In this document: positions 26,986 to 34,996 of the stretch, in pieces
How the letters are laid out: every line of letters starts with the position of its first letter
Numbering within the stretch: the stretch's first letter is position 1
NCBI RefSeq assembly: GCF_000286455.1
Contig: NZ_ALKG01000064.1
Span: 1 to 49,548, forward strand
Direction: 5' to 3'
Length of the DNA stretch: 49,548 bases
From: Selenomonas sp. FOBRC6
GTDB taxonomy: Bacteria; Bacillota; Negativicutes; Selenomonadales; Selenomonadaceae
Made by a program: the position numbers and the translations under genes
The notes under the pieces: generated by a model
The model's database searches: none
What the model was told of the DNA's origin: nothing
What the model saw: only the letters and a program-made list of their open reading frames with translations

Positions 26986-27021
26986 GAATAGAGCAACGAA
27001 TAGAGAGCTGCGATAAAATAT

Positions 27022-27050
27022 TTTACGAATGCACGGAGAAGCGATATAAT
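27022..27050 (+). promoter_or_regulatory. Promoter of the DUF4931-glycosyltransferase pair
   Basis: TTTACG (27022-27027) and TATAAT (27045-27050) with a 17-base spacer, 35 bases before the DUF4931 start. It is divergent from the trmD promoter. Confidence 0.75.
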
Positions 27051-27084
27051 AGGGTGAAACTGATTACAGAAACTGGGAGCATCT

Positions 27085-27870
27085 ATGGACATCAACCTCG
27101 CCCATTTCAATACGGAGATCGGACGACAGAAGCCCGAGAACATCATCCACAGCGACGCCGCGTGCCCGTTCTGCGATACGGACAAGCTCACGGACATCAT
27201 CGCGGCGGACGGCGACATCATCCTGCTCAAAAACAAATACAATGTCATCGAGGAGGCGGATCAGTTCGTCCTCATCGAGGGGCACGACTGCAACGCGGAT
27301 ATGCCGAGCTATACGCGCGACCATATGCACCGCCTCATTGCGTTCGGCATGGAGCATTGGGCGCAGATGCGCGCAAGCGGAAAGTACGAGACCGTGCTCT
27401 TCTTCAAGAACTACGGACCGTATTCGGGCGGCACAATCCGTCATCCGCATATGCAGCTCGTCGGCTTTCCTGCATTCCGTCAGGAACTTGCATTTCGCCG
27501 CAGTGAATTCGAAGGCCTGACAGTAGCAGAACAGGACGGCGTCGTGCTGAACCTCTCCACCGCGCCGCGCGTCGGCTTCTGGGAGCTGAACATTGTGCCC
27601 GCCGATGCAGGGGCAGTCGGAACGATTGCGGACTACATACAGATCGCCGTCGATTTCTTCATGAATGCCTTCCGCCGCCCTCTCACAAGCTACAATATCT
27701 TCTTCTATAACGAGGGGGACGAGATCTTTATCAAGATCATGCCACGCTTTGCCACCTCTCCCGTATTCATCGGTTACAACATCCGACTCCTCCCGTCCAA
27801 TCTGGCAGAGATGCGCGATCGGATGCGCGCAACGTATTTTGAACATGATAGCAAATGGAGCAACCTATGA
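27085..27870 (+). CDS. DUF4931 protein, GalT/HIT-like fold
   Basis: A 261-residue protein resembling galactose-1-phosphate uridylyltransferases: CPFC near the N-terminus (zinc-type site), then KNYGPYSGGTIRHPHMQLVG, where the H-P-H-x-Q motif corresponds to the nucleotidyl-transfer His of GalT. The annotated family is DUF4931, with no known substrate. A GalT-like nucleotidyltransferase or phosphorylase activity is plausible but not shown. Its stop overlaps the start of the peptidoglycan glycosyltransferase gene (ATGA). Confidence 0.82.
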   Translation: MDINLAHFNTEIGRQKPENIIHSDAACPFCDTDKLTDIIAADGDIILLKNKYNVIEEADQFVLIEGHDCNADMPSYTRDHMHRLIAFGMEHWAQMRASGKYETVLFFKNYGPYSGGTIRHPHMQLVGFPAFRQELAFRRSEFEGLTVAEQDGVVLNLSTAPRVGFWELNIVPADAGAVGTIADYIQIAVDFFMNAFRRPLTSYNIFFYNEGDEIFIKIMPRFATSPVFIGYNIRLLPSNLAEMRDRMRATYFEHDSKWSNL

Positions 27871-28745
27871 ACGAGACGATAAACGAAGCGCCGCCGAAGC
27901 GAAAGCGGCGCAAGACGACGGCGCGCAAACGAACACGCAAAAAAACGCCCCGCAGATTTGGGCGTTTTTTCTTGAGTGGACTCATCTGCCTCCTGCTCGT
28001 CTCGCTGGGAACATTTCTCTTCGTCCCGCAGATATGGCAGGAGGTCGGCGATATGTTGCCTGCGGCGGAGCGGCAACTGCCTGCGAATCAGCTGCATGAG
28101 ATGCATGAGCCGGATGCCGCTGAGCAGATTGCGCGCATTCTCTTCATCCGCCGTGCCATCGAGGCGCGACTTGACCGCGCGGACTATGTGCCCATCGGAC
28201 GCATTTCGCCCGAGCTGAAGAGTGCCATCGTCGCCATTGAGGATCGCCGCTTCTACGATCATATGGGCTTCGACCTCACGGGAATGGGACGCGCAGCCCT
28301 CGTCAACATCCAGCACGGGCGCATCGAGGAGGGTGCGAGTACCATCACGCAGCAGCTTGTCAAGAATCTCTTCCTCGCGAACGAGCAGACCTTTACGCGC
28401 AAGGCGCAGGAACTCCTGCTCGCCCTCGACATCGAGATCGCCTACTCGAAGGACGAGATTCTCGAGATGTATCTGAACGTTGTTTACTACGGTTCAGGCT
28501 TCTACGGCGTGAATGCCGCAGCCGAAGGCTATTACGGAAAGCCTCCCGCCGCACTCGACCTGCCCGAAGCCTCCATGCTCGCGGGCATCCCCAACGCCCC
28601 CTCCGAGCTCTCCCCATTTGAAAACTTCATCGCCGCAAAGAAGCGGCAGGCAGTCGTCCTCGACACAATGGAAGCGCAGGGACTGATTGACGCACGCAAA
28701 GCCGAAGATGCAAAGATGCAGCCGCTGGATTTCCGTCCCGATTAG
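27867..28745 (+). CDS. Monofunctional peptidoglycan glycosyltransferase, GT51
   Basis: A 292-residue protein with a very basic cytoplasmic N-terminus, one membrane helix (about 36-54) and a GT51 domain: AIEDRRFYDHMGFD with the catalytic Glu, GASTITQQLVKN, RKAQELLLALDIE and the second Glu region EILEMYLNVVYYG. No transpeptidase domain follows, so it polymerises lipid II only. The start at 27867 overlaps the upstream stop and has TGGAG six bases before it; an in-frame ATG at 27855 lacks a ribosome site. Confidence 0.92.
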   Translation: MNETINEAPPKRKRRKTTARKRTRKKTPRRFGRFFLSGLICLLLVSLGTFLFVPQIWQEVGDMLPAAERQLPANQLHEMHEPDAAEQIARILFIRRAIEARLDRADYVPIGRISPELKSAIVAIEDRRFYDHMGFDLTGMGRAALVNIQHGRIEEGASTITQQLVKNLFLANEQTFTRKAQELLLALDIEIAYSKDEILEMYLNVVYYGSGFYGVNAAAEGYYGKPPAALDLPEASMLAGIPNAPSELSPFENFIAAKKRQAVVLDTMEAQGLIDARKAEDAKMQPLDFRPD

Positions 28746-28791
28746 AGCGCGAAGGAAAAGAGGTAAGGAATCACGGATAAAGGATGAACGG

Positions 28792-29748
28792 ATGAATTTA
28801 GCTGCAATCTATCAGCCGCTGCTCATCATTGCAGCGGCACTGGCAGGGATTATTCTCGGATCTGTGGAGGGACTCCGCGAAGCCTCTGCTCATATCATTA
28901 CGCCCGCACTGGCGGCACTGCTCTACATGGTCTTCCTCTCCGCCGACGGCAGCAAGCTGCGTGCGGCGTTTCAGAATGTCCGCTTCACGCTGACCGCCGT
29001 TGCTGTCAATTTCCTGTGGACTCCCGTTTTTTCCTATGCATTGGGACTTCTTTTCTTTCATGAAAGCATTGATATGCAGATCGGCCTGATGATGCTTCTC
29101 GTAACGCCATGCACGGACTGGTATCTTGTCTTTACGGCACAGGCGCGTGGAAACACCGTGCTCGGGGCATCAATCCTGCCGCTGAACCTCACACTGCAAA
29201 TCCTGCTCCTGCCCGTCGATCTGGCTCTATTCTACGGGGATATTGTCCACATGACCGATGCAGAGGTTGTTCGCAGCGCACTGATTGTGCTGCTCCTGCC
29301 GTTGACTCTTGCCGTATGCAGCCGGATACTTGGACGTTCCTTTCCGCGCGCGGCACATGGCATCACACACCTCCGCAGATGGGGAGACGGGCTGCAGCTC
29401 GCTTTTCTCATGACCGCTGTCCTTGCTATGTTTGCATCGGAAAGCACGCTGCTGTTTGCACATCCTAAGCTCTTCGCCGATATGCTCCTCGTCATGCTGA
29501 TCTTCTTCATCGTCAACTATGTGTTCGTACGCCGTCTTGGCACACGGCTGGGATTTCGTGGCGCAGACCTCACGGCACTCAGCTTCACCACCCTCGCACG
29601 CAACTCACCGCTCGCACTGGCAATCGCCGCTGCTGCATTCCCCGACCGCCCTCTGACCATACTCGCCCTCATCATCGGCCCGCTGATTGAGCTGCCTGTA
29701 CTCGCGCTGATCGCACAGCGAATCCGAAAGACACAATCCGGCGAATGA
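28792..29748 (+). CDS. ACR3/BASS family transporter, arsenite-efflux type
   Basis: A 318-residue membrane protein with about ten helices, of the bile acid/Na+ symporter superfamily. VTPCTDWYLVFTAQARGN carries the Cys found in the arsenite-translocating ACR3 branch, and TLARNSPLALAIAAAAFPD is the second conserved core motif. Arsenite efflux is the most likely role, but no arsR, arsC or arsA gene is adjacent. The start at 28792 follows AAAGGATG. It lies 46 bases after the glycosyltransferase. Confidence 0.8.
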   Translation: MNLAAIYQPLLIIAAALAGIILGSVEGLREASAHIITPALAALLYMVFLSADGSKLRAAFQNVRFTLTAVAVNFLWTPVFSYALGLLFFHESIDMQIGLMMLLVTPCTDWYLVFTAQARGNTVLGASILPLNLTLQILLLPVDLALFYGDIVHMTDAEVVRSALIVLLLPLTLAVCSRILGRSFPRAAHGITHLRRWGDGLQLAFLMTAVLAMFASESTLLFAHPKLFADMLLVMLIFFIVNYVFVRRLGTRLGFRGADLTALSFTTLARNSPLALAIAAAAFPDRPLTILALIIGPLIELPVLALIAQRIRKTQSGE

Positions 29749-29818
29749 TATCCACAAACATGGCATTATTTTCAGCGTTCCTTCATATGCGATATCCCTG
29801 TGCTCGTTTGCACACAGC

Positions 29819-29856
29819 AAAAAGCGCGCCCCCCCCCCCCTAGAGAGCGCGCTTTT
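29819..29856. terminator. Bidirectional terminator with a 12-C tract in the loop
   Basis: AAAAAGCGCGC (29819-29829) pairs with GCGCGCTTTT (29847-29856). The loop holds 12 consecutive C residues (29829-29840). T runs on both strands fit termination of the ACR3 gene and of the feo operon. The 70 bases before it show nothing else. Confidence 0.85.
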
Positions 29857-29857
29857 C

Positions 29858-30025
29858 TTATTTTTTCAGTTGTTCCGATGAATGGCAGCAAGAAGGCGGT
29901 TCGTCACAGGACGAGCAGCTGCTGCCGCAGCAGTCCTCCCTGCCCAGACAAAAGTTCCGATAGACGTGGCGGACTGCAAAAAAGAGTGCGACCGCCACGA
30001 ATGCACCAACGACATAGGTCGCCAT
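29858..30025 (-). CDS. FeoB-associated Cys-rich membrane protein
   Basis: A 55-residue protein found by reading the minus strand after feoB. It starts MATYVVGAFVAVALFFAVRH, a single membrane helix, followed by a Cys-rich tail with FCLGREDCCGSSCSSC and PPSCC. GGAGGGATT precedes its ATG. This layout matches the FeoB-associated Cys-rich family (PF12669), which replaces FeoC in many Firmicutes and may bind iron or sense redox state. It is the last gene of feoA-feoB-this gene, 32 bases after feoB, and is followed by a terminator. Confidence 0.88.
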   Translation of the reverse strand: MATYVVGAFVAVALFFAVRHVYRNFCLGREDCCGSSCSSCDEPPSCCHSSEQLKK

Positions 30026-30057
30026 AGGAATCCCTCCTCAGAAAACGAATCCTTTCA

Positions 30058-31953
30058 TCAGAATCCGAGTGCCCGACCAATCTGATAGACGAGAAGTGAA
30101 ACAAACCAAGCAATCGCGAACATATAGACGGCAGAGAAGCCGACCCATTTCCACGCGCCCGTCTCTTTCTTGAGCGTACCGAGTGATGTGACACACGGCG
30201 TGTAGAGCTGTGAGAACACCATGAAGGCAAGTGCCGAAAGGCTTGTAAACGCTGCGCCCATTCCCGTCTGAAGCATCGTGGAGGCCGTGTCGACCGCATC
30301 TGCCGCCTCGGTCGAGACATCGGCAACACCGTAGAGAATGCCGATCGTCGCAACAACCGTCTCCTTCGCCATGATGCCGGACAGGACAGCCGCGCCGGCC
30401 TCCCACGTTGCAAAGCCGTGGAATGTGAAGAGCACAGACATCCAGCTGCCAAGTGTTGCGAGAATGCTGTCCTCGATCTCGCACGGTCCGCTGAAGTTGT
30501 AGTTCGACATAAACCAGAGGATGACCGATGCCGCAAAGATAATCGTACCGGCCTTGATGAGGTATCCCTTGCCCTTATCCCATGTTTCCAAGAGAACCGA
30601 ATTCATATCGGGCATACGGTACGGCGGAAGCTCCAACAGGAAGGTTGAGCCCTGTGCCTTGAACATGGTCGAGCCGAGCAGCTTTGCCACAACGATTGCC
30701 ATGACCATGCCGATAACATACATGAGGAAGACAACGTTCGCCGCATTGTCGGGGAAGAACATCGCTGCAAACAGTGCCATGATCGGCAGCTTCGCACCGC
30801 ACGTCAGAAATGGCGTAACGAGGATCGAGACCATGCGGTCTTTTTCCGAATCGAGCGCACGTGCACCCATGATGGACGGAACAGCGCAGCCGAAGCCCAT
30901 CATCAGCGGCATGATGCCCTTGCCCGTCAGCCCGCAGCGGCGCATGATCGGATCGGTGATGAACGCGATGCGCGCCATGTAGCCCGTGCCGTCGAGGAAC
31001 GAGAGACAGAAGAACAGGACGAAGATGAGCGGGACGAATGTCAGCACCGACCCGACACCCGCGATGATGCCGTCCGTGACGAGCGAGACCATCCAGTCCG
31101 CAACCCCCGCCGCTACAAGCGAGTCCTTTGCAAAGTTCAAGAACTCATCATTGATGAGTACCTCAAGCTCGTCGGCAATGGGCTGTCCAATCCATGTAAA
31201 CGTGATCTGAAACACAGCATAGAGAATCAGGAAAAAGATCGGCAGCGCAAGAGCTCCATTTGCAAGGAAACGATCAATCTTCTCCGAGCGCGTTGCACCG
31301 ACACCTTGAACCGTCACCGCCTGCGCCATGACCTGATCGATGAGTGCGTAGCGCGCCTCAATGACCGCCTCCTCCTTCTCCGCCTCCGTACGCGAACTGC
31401 CCTCGATTTCATGGATCTTCGCAATGTGCTCCTTGACAAGATCACTCGGCTGATACCTTGCCATGACCGTACTCGTAAAGACATCGAGCAGCGTCTTTGT
31501 ACTCTTGCTGCTGCGCCCCGTCGTCTCGACCGTGGGCATGCCGAGTGCCTCTTCGAGCTTCGCCGTGTTGATCTTGATGCCGCGCCGCTGTGCATCGTCC
31601 TGCATATTGAGATCGATGAGAAGCGGAATGCCCTTCTCAAGGAGCTGCACCGTGAGGAAAAGATTGCGCTCGATGTTCGAACTGTCCACAACATTCAGGA
31701 CAAGATCCAGCTTCGTATTCGTCAGATAGTCAATGACGATTTTCTCCTCCGGCGAGCGTGCGTTGATGCTGTACGTTCCCGGCAGATCGACGATGGAAAT
31801 TGCCCGCCCCTTATAATGCGTGTGGCCGATCTTCTTGTCGACCGTGACCCCCGGCCAGTTGCCGATTTTCTGACGTGCTCCCGTCAGCGCGTTGAAAATG
31901 GTCGATTTACCGGTATTCGGATTGCCGGTCAGAGCGACTGCAAGTGTTGACAT
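30058..31953 (-). CDS. feoB: Ferrous iron transporter FeoB
   Basis: A 631-residue inner-membrane transporter. The N-terminal G domain shows G1 GNPNTGKST, the G2 region NWPGVTVDKK, G3 DLPGTY and G4 NMQD; the C-terminal part holds two Gate repeats, with FLTCGAKLPIMALF and ATWEAGAAVLSGIMAKE. It takes up Fe(II) under anaerobic conditions. It is shorter than the 773-residue Escherichia protein, as usual in Firmicutes. It begins 14 bases after feoA. Confidence 0.96.
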   Translation of the reverse strand: MSTLAVALTGNPNTGKSTIFNALTGARQKIGNWPGVTVDKKIGHTHYKGRAISIVDLPGTYSINARSPEEKIVIDYLTNTKLDLVLNVVDSSNIERNLFLTVQLLEKGIPLLIDLNMQDDAQRRGIKINTAKLEEALGMPTVETTGRSSKSTKTLLDVFTSTVMARYQPSDLVKEHIAKIHEIEGSSRTEAEKEEAVIEARYALIDQVMAQAVTVQGVGATRSEKIDRFLANGALALPIFFLILYAVFQITFTWIGQPIADELEVLINDEFLNFAKDSLVAAGVADWMVSLVTDGIIAGVGSVLTFVPLIFVLFFCLSFLDGTGYMARIAFITDPIMRRCGLTGKGIMPLMMGFGCAVPSIMGARALDSEKDRMVSILVTPFLTCGAKLPIMALFAAMFFPDNAANVVFLMYVIGMVMAIVVAKLLGSTMFKAQGSTFLLELPPYRMPDMNSVLLETWDKGKGYLIKAGTIIFAASVILWFMSNYNFSGPCEIEDSILATLGSWMSVLFTFHGFATWEAGAAVLSGIMAKETVVATIGILYGVADVSTEAADAVDTASTMLQTGMGAAFTSLSALAFMVFSQLYTPCVTSLGTLKKETGAWKWVGFSAVYMFAIAWFVSLLVYQIGRALGF

Positions 31954-31967
31954 ATTCCGGCCCTCCC

Positions 31968-32192
31968 CTAACCGACCTGCTCGACAGATATGAGTGCTGC
32001 ATCCTCACGGCGCAGCGCGAGATTGTAGGAGCGAATGCCAATCGCGATCGGATCCCCCATGGGGGCTGAGCGCAGAACCGTCACCTTCGTTCCCGGAATG
32101 AGTCCCATCGACATGAGACGCTGCTTGAGCGGTGACTCACCGATTTGCAGAATCTTCAGCGTCATTCCTGTCTTCCCATCCTTCAGTGTCAA
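31968..32192 (-). CDS. feoA: Ferrous iron transport protein FeoA
   Basis: A 74-residue SH3-like protein with LKQRLMSMGLIPGTKVTVLR and DPIAIGIRSYNLALRREDA. FeoA supports FeoB function. The start is TTG 32192, with AGGAGG eight bases upstream; the first internal ATG (32165) has no such site. A promoter and a Fur-box-like palindrome lie in the 116 bases upstream. Confidence 0.94.
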   Translation of the reverse strand: MTLKDGKTGMTLKILQIGESPLKQRLMSMGLIPGTKVTVLRSAPMGDPIAIGIRSYNLALRREDAALISVEQVG

Positions 32193-32219
32193 TCAAGATA
32201 CCTCCTAAGATCCACATTG

Positions 32220-32238
32220 TTATCAATGCAAATGATAA
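32220..32238 (-). promoter_or_regulatory. Fur-box-like operator of feoAB
   Basis: A 19-base palindrome with arms TTATCA and TGATAA separated by seven bases, 28 bases upstream of the feoA TTG start. The composition and arms fit Fur boxes. It lies downstream of the predicted -10 box, so repression would work by blocking transcription just after initiation. Confidence 0.65.
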
Positions 32239-32260
32239 TGAATCTATCTCTGCAACGTGT

Positions 32261-32290
32261 ATGATACCTTACTTCATATCATTCCGTCAA
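32261..32290 (-). promoter_or_regulatory. Promoter of feoAB
   Basis: TTGACG (32285-32290) and TATCAT (32261-32266) on the minus strand, 18 bases apart. It is immediately after the stop codon of the radical-SAM gene. Confidence 0.6.
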
Positions 32291-32308
32291 GTGGTCTCAG
32301 GCGTGAAG

Positions 32309-34924
32309 TTATGCCCTGTCGATCAGTGCCACACCGTCTGCGAACAATCCTGTGCGCGTCACATATGCCTCATTTGGGTCAACAGGCAGCCCAAAATCCT
32401 GCACCATTACGCTCAGAACCTCGATGGGCTTGACACTGCCCTCCGAGGTCACGACGAGATTCATCCAAAATGTCAGACGCTCGTGCTCCAACGTAAAGGA
32501 GACGGGCGTTTTTATGTATGTCTTTGTCTCAATCGTACGCTTCTTCTTCGGTGTCACGCGCTCCCATACGGCACTCTCCACCGCGTTGTAGCGGCGCACG
32601 CTCTCGCGCACCGCATCGAGATCGCCCGCATAGGGTACGGCAATCCGATAGCGCGCCTCATCCACATCCGCCATCAGCGCCCTGTGCTTGCCCTCGAGCA
32701 GGCGCAGACGAACGACCTGCGCCCCGCGCGGCAAATACGCCCCCAGACGCGCCATCACCTCCGATGGCGCGAGCGGCTCCGTCATCTCGAAGTCCACATA
32801 CTCTGCATCGCTCGCCGCACCCAGAGAAAGCGCGGACGCAAACGCCACCTTCATGTGCGGGTTGAACCCCTCCGAATACGCCATCGGCAGATGCGCACGC
32901 TTGCACGCGCGGACGAAGAGGTTCGCATAGTCAAGATGGGAGACATAGCGCAGCTCCTCGCCCTTCGTAATGAGCCCGCGATAGACGAAGAGGCTGCGCT
33001 CTGCGGGCGCATGCTCTGCGTCCGTCTCAGCCGCGCGTGGATGCACCTCCGCAGGCGCGGTCGTGTACTCTGCCTCCGTGCCCGCATAGTCGATCACATC
33101 CACGCCGAGCGTCGGGCAGATGCCGCAGCCCGTGCAGTGCGTGCGGCGGCAGTCCTCTGTAAGCGCAGCCGCGAGTGCCTTCTGCCACTCGGACTTTAGG
33201 AAGCGCTCGAGCACACCGGGCGATGTATGCGCCCACGGCAGAGGCTCGCCGATCGTACGCGTACGCTGACTGAAATATTCCCAGTCAACACCGCAGGTCT
33301 CGAACGCAGAGAAATAACGGCTGTCATCAAAGAGATCCGACCAACCGTCAAACTTTGCACCGTTCTTCCACGCCTCGTAGAGTGCGGGCGAAAGGCGGCG
33401 GTCTCCGCGCGCAAAGACCCCCTCGATCACCGAGAGACGCGCATCGTGGTAGTGGAACGTAATCGAGCGATCGGTGATGTGCTCCTTGAGAAGCTGCTGA
33501 CGTCGCTGAAACTCCTCGATCGGCAGCTGCCCGAACCACTGGAACGGCGTATAGGGCTTCGGCACGAAGCAGGAGACAGAGACCGTCACCTTGCAGCCAC
33601 GCCGCCCGCGAATCTCCGTATAGAGATCGACGACCTTCTTTGCAAGTTTTGCAATTCCAATGATGTCCTCGTCCGTCTCCGTCGGCAGCCCCATCATGAA
33701 GTAGAGCTTCACCTGCTTCCAGCCGTGACGGAATGCCGCACCGCACGCCGTGAGCAGGTTCTCCTCCGTCACGCCCTTGTTGATGACATCGCGCAGGCGC
33801 TGCGTCCCTGCCTCGGGCGCAAAGGTCAGCCCCGACTTTCGCACCTGCTGCATGCGGTGTGCGAGGTCGATCGAGAAGCTGTCGATGCGCAGTGACGGCA
33901 GGGAGAAGCTGATCTTCTCCCCCGCATTGTCCTCCATGAGATCATCCACGAGCCGCCCGAGGCAGGAATAGTCCGCCGAGGAGAGCGAGGTGAGGCTCAT
34001 CTCATCGTAGCCCGTCGAGGCGATCAGCCCCTCTGCCATCCTGCGCAGACGTTCCTCCGTGCGCTCGCGCGCTGGTCGGTAGGCAATCCCCGCCTGACAG
34101 AAGCGGCAGCCGCGCGAGCAGCCGCGAAAGAGCTCCAGCATCATGCGATTGTGTACGATGTCCATATAGGGCACAATAGGATGCTCAACCGACATGACCG
34201 CATCCATATCGCGCACAACACGCTTGTAGATCACGGGGCGCGCCGCAGGGTGCAGGAGACGCATCTCGCGAAAATGTCCCGCCTCGTCGTAGGTCGGCTC
34301 GTAGAACGAGGGCACATAGATGCCATCGATGGTGAGGAGGCGCGTAAGGAATTCGCAACGTCCGCCCGGACGCCCCTCTGCCCTCCATGCAATGAGGGCA
34401 TCGCAGAGCTCGGGCAGAACCTCCTCGGCTTCCCCAATCACAAAGAAGTCAAAGAAGTCCGCAATCGGTTCGACATTGTAGACGCACGGCCCACCGCCCA
34501 CGACGAAGGGCATATCCTCGCCGCGCTCGCGCGCATAGAGAGGAATTCCCGCGAGGTCAAGCATATTCAGCACGTTCGAGTAAATCATCTCATATTGCAG
34601 CGAGAAACCGAGGAAATCAAAATCTGCAATCGGACGGCGGCTTTCAAGCGAAAAAAGCGGGATGCCCCGCGCACGCATCTTCTCCTCCATGTCAATCCAC
34701 GGCGCATAGACGCGCTCCGCCGCAATGTCTGCACGGCGGTTCAGAATCTCATAGAGAATGGCAAGCCCGAGATTGCTCATGCCGACCTCGTAGACATCGG
34801 GCAGCGCGAGCACAAATCTGCACTGCACGCTGTCCCAGTCCTTGCGCACGGCATTCCATTCGCCGCCCGTATAGCGCGCAGGTTTCAGTACCGACTGCAG
34901 GATACTGTGATCGAGCTGCACCAT
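32309..34924 (-). CDS. B12-binding radical SAM protein fused to DUF2344 (TIGR03960 + TIGR03936)
   Basis: An 871-residue protein. Residues 1-200 form a B12-binding-like domain, the radical-SAM core has the 4Fe-4S motif CSRGCRFC in LFRGCSRGCRFCQAG, and a CTGCGIC cluster-like motif lies near residue 600. After a variable linker comes a DUF2344 domain (RYVSHLDYANLFVRACKRA, GFNPHMK). The two halves are separate genes in some genomes. The function is unknown; rng often follows the pair, but feoA follows here. The start is ATG 34924; the preceding in-frame codon is TTG without a ribosome site. Confidence 0.88.
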   Translation of the reverse strand: MVQLDHSILQSVLKPARYTGGEWNAVRKDWDSVQCRFVLALPDVYEVGMSNLGLAILYEILNRRADIAAERVYAPWIDMEEKMRARGIPLFSLESRRPIADFDFLGFSLQYEMIYSNVLNMLDLAGIPLYARERGEDMPFVVGGGPCVYNVEPIADFFDFFVIGEAEEVLPELCDALIAWRAEGRPGGRCEFLTRLLTIDGIYVPSFYEPTYDEAGHFREMRLLHPAARPVIYKRVVRDMDAVMSVEHPIVPYMDIVHNRMMLELFRGCSRGCRFCQAGIAYRPARERTEERLRRMAEGLIASTGYDEMSLTSLSSADYSCLGRLVDDLMEDNAGEKISFSLPSLRIDSFSIDLAHRMQQVRKSGLTFAPEAGTQRLRDVINKGVTEENLLTACGAAFRHGWKQVKLYFMMGLPTETDEDIIGIAKLAKKVVDLYTEIRGRRGCKVTVSVSCFVPKPYTPFQWFGQLPIEEFQRRQQLLKEHITDRSITFHYHDARLSVIEGVFARGDRRLSPALYEAWKNGAKFDGWSDLFDDSRYFSAFETCGVDWEYFSQRTRTIGEPLPWAHTSPGVLERFLKSEWQKALAAALTEDCRRTHCTGCGICPTLGVDVIDYAGTEAEYTTAPAEVHPRAAETDAEHAPAERSLFVYRGLITKGEELRYVSHLDYANLFVRACKRAHLPMAYSEGFNPHMKVAFASALSLGAASDAEYVDFEMTEPLAPSEVMARLGAYLPRGAQVVRLRLLEGKHRALMADVDEARYRIAVPYAGDLDAVRESVRRYNAVESAVWERVTPKKKRTIETKTYIKTPVSFTLEHERLTFWMNLVVTSEGSVKPIEVLSVMVQDFGLPVDPNEAYVTRTGLFADGVALIDRA

Positions 34925-34948
34925 TGTTTCGTATTCCCCCAAAATAAA

Positions 34949-34982
34949 ATAAAAAAGGCTGCCGCGCGAAGGCGAACAGCCT
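34949..34982 (-). terminator. Terminator after rodA
   Basis: AGGCTG (34977-34982) pairs with CAGCCT (34956-34961) on the minus strand, with further GC pairing inside, followed by TTTTTTATTTTATTTT. It ends the mreB-rodA unit. Confidence 0.8.
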
Positions 34983-34996
34983 CACAGAATTTCTCT

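Noticed and set aside
29882-30085. Plus-strand frames over the end of the feo operon
   Set aside because: They are antisense to the Cys-rich FeoB-associated gene, which has a ribosome site, a membrane helix and operon context.
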